10,146 bases of DNA from an uncultured cyanobacterium (GTDB lineage Bacteria; Cyanobacteriota; Vampirovibrionia; Gastranaerophilales; Gastranaerophilaceae), in assembly GCA_947073895.1 (NCBI GenBank), contig CAMTNN010000042.1, positions 1 to 10,146 on the forward strand. The letters run 5' to 3'. The notes under the pieces are model-generated. The model saw only the letters and a list, made by a program, of their open reading frames with translations. It did not search any database and was not told where the DNA came from. Positions 6,885-10,146 of the stretch are shown in pieces. Position 1 is the first letter of the stretch. Each line of letters begins with the position of its first letter. Position numbers and translations under genes: made by a program.

Positions 6885-6964
6885 CTTTGTCTTACCTGTA
6901 CTTTGAAAAACGGCATTTTTTCCAAAAACTTTAGATTTAGAAGTTAAATTTTTACAATTTGTAA

Positions 6965-6989
6965 TAAAAAAGCCGGATTAAATCCGGCT
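6965..6989 (-). terminator. Intrinsic terminator of the recA transcript
   Basis: On the minus strand AGCCGGA pairs with TCCGGCT (6983-6989 with 6971-6977) around a 5-base AT loop and is followed by a run of T (plus-strand A tract 6966-6971). It lies 34 bases after the recA stop and insulates the 922-residue gene from recA read-through. Confidence 0.9.
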
Positions 6990-7022
6990 TGAAAATTCCA
7001 ATCATTATTCTTAATTCAAATT

Positions 7023-8045
7023 TTATGCATTAGCAGCAAGTTTTTCTCTTACAAGAGTTTCAACTGTTGCTAAAATTTCAGGGTTAGAACCCAAAAATTC
7101 TTTTGCTTTGTCACGTCCTTGACCTAGTTTTTCGTCATTGAAGCTGAACCAAGAGCCTGCTTTTTTAACAATATCCAAATCAACAGCTACATCAAGAATA
7201 TTTCCGATTTTGCAAATACCTTTACCGAAAATAATATCAAATTCAGCAGTTCTGAAAGGAGGCGCAACTTTGTTTTTAAGAATTCTTACACGAACGTGGT
7301 TACCCACATCTTCGCCGTCACCCTTTAAACCTTCAACACGTTTAATTTCCATACGAACCGATGCGTAATACTTAAGTGCATTACCACCTGTTGTTGTTTC
7401 AGGGTTTCCGTACATAACCCCGATTTTTTGTCTTAACTGGTTGATGAAAATAACAGTTGTGTTTGTTTTACCGATAATACCTGTTAGTTTTCTCAAAGCT
7501 TTAGACATCAATCTTGCTTGTAAACCCATTTGCTGGTCTTCCATTGAGCCTTCGATTTCAGCTTTTGGAACCAAAGCTGCAACAGAGTCAACAACAATAA
7601 TATCAACAGCACCTGAACGAACAAGTTCTTCTGTAATATCTAACGCTTGTTCCCCTGTATCAGGTTGTGAAATCAATAATTCATCAACATTTACACCTAA
7701 GTTTCTAGCATATTCAGGGTCAAGAGCGTGTTCTGCGTCTACGAAAGCTGCAATTCCGCCTTTTTTCTGACATTCAGCTACAATATGCTGAGCTAATGTT
7801 GTTTTACCTGATGATTCAGGGCCGTAAACTTCAATAATTCTTCCTCTTGGAACTCCGCCAACTCCAAGTGCTACATCAAGCGCTAACGCACCTGTTGGAA
7901 TTGTTTCAACGCTAACAGCAGGCTTGTCGCCTAACTTCATAATAGCGCCTTTACCAAAATCTTTTTCAATCTTCTCAATAGCAAGCTTTAGAGCCTTGCT
8001 TCTTTCATCGCTAACATTTATAGCGCTATCTTCTTTAGCCATCAT
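7023..8045 (-). CDS. recA: Recombinase A
   Basis: A 340-residue RecA, the ATP-dependent strand-exchange protein of homologous recombination and the co-protease of the SOS response. Visible landmarks are Walker A GPESSGKT (75-82), the EHALDPEYA segment (105-113), and Walker [11 protein letters not shown] (149-158). Loop L1 includes [21 protein letters not shown] (165-185), loop L2 lies around [19 protein letters not shown] (207-225), and the C-terminal domain ends in EKLAANA. There is no intein and no long acidic tail, so it is slightly shorter than the 353-residue Escherichia coli protein. Two ATGs are adjacent. The AGGGG at 8049-8053 is better spaced for the second (8040-8042, MAKED), so the first Met may not be used. 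The gene lies 6 bases after an upstream coiled-coil HTH gene, indicating co-transcription. No recognised LexA box is seen before the unit. Confidence 0.98.
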   Translation of the reverse strand: MMAKEDSAINVSDERSKALKLAIEKIEKDFGKGAIMKLGDKPAVSVETIPTGALALDVALGVGGVPRGRIIEVYGPESSGKTTLAQHIVAECQKKGGIAAFVDAEHALDPEYARNLGVNVDELLISQPDTGEQALDITEELVRSGAVDIIVVDSVAALVPKAEIEGSMEDQQMGLQARLMSKALRKLTGIIGKTNTTVIFINQLRQKIGVMYGNPETTTGGNALKYYASVRMEIKRVEGLKGDGEDVGNHVRVRILKNKVAPPFRTAEFDIIFGKGICKIGNILDVAVDLDIVKKAGSWFSFNDEKLGQGRDKAKEFLGSNPEILATVETLVREKLAANA

Positions 8046-8054
8046 TTACCCCTA
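8046..8054 (-). promoter_or_regulatory. recA ribosome binding site overlapping upstream stop codon
   Basis: The minus strand reads TAGGGGTAA just before the recA ATG. The TAG ends the upstream HTH/coiled-coil gene and its AG begins the Shine-Dalgarno AGGGG. Such overlap favours translational coupling, so recA output may depend on translation of the upstream protein. Confidence 0.65.
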
Positions 8055-8561
8055 GATAATTATATTTTCTTCTTCTTTCTTAACATAGAATCCGCACATC
8101 AATGGTTTAAAACTGTTAAGAATATTTTTTAATTTAAAGTTCTCTTTATTTAATTCGTTTACTTTGTTCTTAAGATTTTCGTTTTCGGTTTTACATCTTA
8201 CAAGCTCAAGAACAACATCGTCCATGCCTTCCAATTTTTCATCCAAAATTTTTGACATAGAATCAGTAATACTGTTTTCCATCTTAGTCAATGTTTCAAG
8301 CAAATTATTTACAACAACTTGTGAATTTGGTTTAGACACTAAAGAAAGAGCAGATTTCTTTTCATTCATTTCTGAAACAACAGAAGTTTTAGCATTCTTA
8401 AGCTTTCTTACTTCGTCTACAGAAAAATAAATTTGACCTTTGCTATCTTTTTTAGGGTTTACTGATGTTTTTTTGCAAAGCTCAACAATTTCTTTATTAT
8501 CGACATTCAATAATTTTCTTACGTCATTAGGTAAAAGTATTTTATCTGAATTTGCGTTCAT
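8052..8561 (-). CDS. MerR-like helix-turn-helix protein with coiled coil, upstream of recA
   Basis: A 169-residue soluble protein. Residues 8-56 look like a winged helix-turn-helix of MerR/excisionase type: LPNDVRKLLNV as first helices, DNKEIVELCKKTSV, a wing with SKGQIYF, then SVDEVRKLKN. A polar linker (57-85) is followed by a long heptad-patterned coiled coil (about 86-150) and a short tail. The start at 8561 is chosen because AGGAG (8567-8571) sits 5 bases ahead; a longer frame to 8606 would run over the likely promoter. It shares a transcript with recA. MerR-like plus coiled-coil proteins include nucleoid and chromosome-anchoring factors such as RacA as well as regulators, so a DNA-organising or regulatory role is possible. 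The exact family was not recognised. Confidence 0.72.
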   Translation of the reverse strand: MNANSDKILLPNDVRKLLNVDNKEIVELCKKTSVNPKKDSKGQIYFSVDEVRKLKNAKTSVVSEMNEKKSALSLVSKPNSQVVVNNLLETLTKMENSITDSMSKILDEKLEGMDDVVLELVRCKTENENLKNKVNELNKENFKLKNILNSFKPLMCGFYVKKEEENIII

Positions 8562-8595
8562 GGATTCTCCTCTTTCTACACCCAGTGCAATAATC

Positions 8596-8624
8596 ATTGT
8601 AGTCAATAAAAAAATTAATTTCCA
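8596..8624 (-). promoter_or_regulatory. Candidate promoter of the HTH-recA unit
   Basis: On the minus strand TGGAAA (8624-8619) and TACAAT (8601-8596) are separated by 17 bases. Initiation would fall near 8589, about 28 bases before the ATG at 8561, leaving room for the AGGAG. The -10 matches at five of six positions, the -35 at four. No SOS-type palindrome is visible around it. Confidence 0.4.
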
Positions 8625-8658
8625 CTATTTGTAACATTTTTTTAACAAGGAGCGATAG

Positions 8659-8688
8659 AAAAAGGCTGCAGATAAAAAATCTGCAGCC
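8659..8688 (-). terminator. Intrinsic terminator of the fibre-like gene
   Basis: A perfect 10-base stem, GGCTGCAGAT (8664-8673) with ATCTGCAGCC (8679-8688), surrounds an A5 loop. On the minus strand it is followed by T5 (plus A5 at 8659-8663). It lies 31 bases after the stop of the gene at 8719 and separates it from the recA unit. Confidence 0.9.
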
Positions 8689-8689
8689 A

Positions 8690-8715
8690 TAAGTTGTATT
8701 TGTAGCAACAACTTA
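8690..8715. repeat. Small inverted repeat next to terminator
   Basis: TAAGTTGT (8690-8697) and ACAACTTA (8708-8715) form an 8-base inverted repeat with a 10-base loop, between the stop of the fibre-like gene and its terminator. It may stabilise the mRNA 3' end. It has no T tract of its own. Confidence 0.35.
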
Positions 8716-8718
8716 TTA

Positions 8719-10146
8719 TTAATTTTTTATTTTTTCTAAAGCTTCAAGACGTTTTTCCAACTTATCAACCCGCTTTTCAAGCTCATCGATTTTCTTTTGT
8801 TTCTGTTCTAATGTTGTTAATCTTGTATCGAGTTCTTTAACTGCATTAACTAACGCGTAGAACATATCTTCCATTCTGATTCTCAAGAATCCGTCTTCAC
8901 CCTTCATCACAGCATCAGGGAAGATTTTTTGTAAATCTTGAGCAATCACGCCAACATGAGGGGTTTTTGTTGTATCGTCTTTGTATGTGTAATTGAATAA
9001 ATCAAGTTTCTTGAGTTCAGCTAGTCCACCATTGAAGGTTTTGCCAATATTCTTTAAACGACGGTCAGATGGAAAGCCCGGATGACGAAGTCCAAAAACT
9101 TGATAAAAGTCAGTAAAAGCATTCCTTGTAGCATCTCTAACGCCGGCATCAGACCAGACCTGACTCTCATCATCATATCTGTCAGCATTAACAGTCTTCC
9201 ATTCATGCCCTTGTTCTTGTCTGGAAAGTCCGGCATACTGCCAATTAGCATGTCCCTTATTACCACCTGGATGAACCCAGGCATTGTTATGATCATCTTT
9301 TGAAAACATACCTACAATAAGTGATGTATCACCATGCCAATTCCCCCTCGGATGACGACCACAATAACCATACATATTAAACCCGGTAAATGCTCTATTA
9401 CCAACACGTAATTGCCCTAGGACGTTAACATTACCTCTAACATTAAGACTAGATATCTCCAAATTTGTCGGAACAAGCGTACCAGGAATATATACTCTTG
9501 TATTTCTATCACCTAAAACAATTGTTTTTTGGGTATTGCTTCCAACGGTAGTTACATTAACATTGTTAGTACCGCTTCTGGAAGCAGACATACCTTGACC
9601 TATAACCATAGTATTCGGAGAATTGTTATTTACTGTTACATTAGGGCCGATTGCTACTGAATTATTATTGTTTTGAAAAACAGTTGCTCCTTGACCAATA
9701 GCCATCGCATTAACACTATTTGCACCAACCGTTGTTCCAGGTCCCATGGCTGTAGCATTGTTACTGCTCGCACCCACGCCTGAACCTGAACCTATAACTA
9801 CAGCACTGCTACTCTCATTATTCACAAGAGCTCCGCGACCTATGGCAATTGCATTTGTAGAACCAAGTTGAGTTCGTGCAAGCGAACCAATTGCTATTGA
9901 ATCTACCGCGTCTGCAAGAGTTTTGCCATTTCCAGTCGACATTGTATCATTTTGTGAAGTCCCAATAGCAATTGATCTAGCATCCCTTGCCATTGCTGCA
10001 AAGCCCATTGCGATTGAATTGGCAGCTGTAGCTCTTGCACTTGTTCCCATTGCTAATGAATCATTTCCCTGGGCACTTGTACGCTCTCGTTGTCCAGCTC
10101 CCCCGATTGCAATTGACCGCGTACCACTTGAGGCTGCACTATAACC
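8719..10146 (-). CDS. YadA-head / peptidase S74 fibre-like protein (5' end outside window)
   Basis: The frame is open through the window edge, so 475 C-terminal residues are seen and the start is missing; an internal ATG at 10050 is a repeat residue, not a credible start. Numbered from that Met, the order is: YadA/Hep_Hag-type beta-roll repeats with SIAIG-like motifs up to ~151; a beta-rich neck (~165-220, NLEISSLNVRGNVNVLGQL); and a His/Trp/Gly-rich region (~225-320). Then comes a peptidase S74 intramolecular chaperone domain starting at SDRRLK (Ser328, Lys333, the self-cleavage pair), and a C-terminal coiled coil (~400-443). S74 domains trimerise beta-fibres of phage tail spikes and bacterial surface proteins, then cut themselves off. 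No YadA-type membrane anchor exists, so this is not an ordinary trimeric autotransporter. It may be a surface adhesin or a prophage-like fibre; no other phage genes are in view. Confidence 0.85.
   Translation of the reverse strand, partial: GYSAASSGTRSIAIGGAGQRERTSAQGNDSLAMGTSARATAANSIAMGFAAMARDARSIAIGTSQNDTMSTGNGKTLADAVDSIAIGSLARTQLGSTNAIAIGRGALVNNESSSAVVIGSGSGVGASSNNATAMGPGTTVGANSVNAMAIGQGATVFQNNNNSVAIGPNVTVNNNSPNTMVIGQGMSASRSGTNNVNVTTVGSNTQKTIVLGDRNTRVYIPGTLVPTNLEISSLNVRGNVNVLGQLRVGNRAFTGFNMYGYCGRHPRGNWHGDTSLIVGMFSKDDHNNAWVHPGGNKGHANWQYAGLSRQEQGHEWKTVNADRYDDESQVWSDAGVRDATRNAFTDFYQVFGLRHPGFPSDRRLKNIGKTFNGGLAELKKLDLFNYTYKDDTTKTPHVGVIAQDLQKIFPDAVMKGEDGFLRIRMEDMFYALVNAVKELDTRLTTLEQKQKKIDELEKRVDKLEKRLEALEKIKN
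9565..9900 (-). repeat. Seven 16-residue YadA-like repeats (48-base period)
   Basis: Counting from the Met at 10050, AIG-type motifs start at residues 51, 67, 83, 99, 115, 131 and 147, a strict 16-residue spacing (SIAIG, AIAIG, AVVIG, ATAMG, AMAIG, SVAIG, TMVIG). Each is followed by a Gly/Thr/Val turn and an Asn/Ser-rich tail. Upstream motifs are spaced 19, 14, 14 and 25, nearer to the usual YadA repeat. DNA copies are diverged, so the repeat is old. Confidence 0.8.

Noticed and set aside
6878..6916. Thirteen-codon upstream frame (ATG at 6914-6916 on the minus strand) whose stop overlaps the start of the 922-residue gene
   Set aside because: It could be a leader peptide for coupling, but it is short, has a poor Shine-Dalgarno, and its AT-rich setting makes chance likely.
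8562..8606. Longer N-terminus for the HTH/coiled-coil gene (start at 8606)
   Set aside because: The extra 15 residues would cover the likely -10 region, while the ATG at 8561 has a well-placed AGGAG.
8562..8718. SOS (LexA) box ahead of the recA unit
   Set aside because: No GAACN4GTTC, CTGTN8ACAG or cyanobacterial AGTAC-type palindrome is visible.
9565..9900. CRISPR-like array because of the regular 48-base period
   Set aside because: The period lies within a coding frame, the copies are diverged, and it is explained by 16-residue protein repeats.

Overview
The window is AT-rich (roughly one third G+C by eye) bacterial chromosome using the standard code, with Shine-Dalgarno starts and hairpin-plus-T-tract terminators. 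It combines an ADP-forming acetyl-CoA synthetase (energy from acetate production), a normal bacterial recA, and several large proteins built from effector-like or surface-type modules. This mixture looks most like a fermentative gut bacterium. My best guess is a non-photosynthetic relative of cyanobacteria (Vampirovibrionia, Gastranaerophilales type). That guess rests on protein style recalled from memory, not on a search, so confidence is moderate to low.

Layout. Bases 1-114 hold the C-terminal end of an unidentified plus-strand gene. Bases 120-449 (minus) encode a small XRE-type repressor. It is divergent, across a 203-base spacer with repeated AATATC sites, from a 112-residue EF-hand protein (653-991, plus). 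A bidirectional terminator (1000-1023) separates the EF-hand gene from the ADP-forming acetate-CoA ligase (1031-3196, minus). Next comes the most unusual part: two converging genes (3373-4113 plus and 4116-6884 minus), with stop codons 2 bases apart. Both end in, or consist of, a homologous CX5R protein phosphatase domain with the shared P-loop CxxGLHRTD. The larger protein (922 residues) puts this domain behind a Gly/Ala-rich, probably membrane-active region and a set of helical repeats, an architecture that suggests a delivered effector or toxin.

After a terminator (6965-6989, minus) comes a two-gene unit. A 169-residue MerR-like helix-turn-helix plus coiled-coil protein (8052-8561, minus) lies directly upstream of recA (7023-8045, minus), and its stop codon lies inside the recA ribosome binding site. 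The right end (8719-10146, minus, open at the window edge) encodes a fibre-like protein. It has YadA-type head repeats, a His/Trp-rich middle region, a peptidase S74 self-cleaving chaperone domain with an intact Ser-Lys pair, and a C-terminal coiled coil.

How the genes relate: the ligase and recA unit are housekeeping. The phosphatase pair, the fibre protein and the regulator/EF-hand pair look accessory. Calcium binding, tyrosine or lipid dephosphorylation and adhesion could all belong to a host- or neighbour-facing lifestyle, but nothing in the sequence ties them into one pathway. The phosphatase pair is the best candidate for an undescribed system here.
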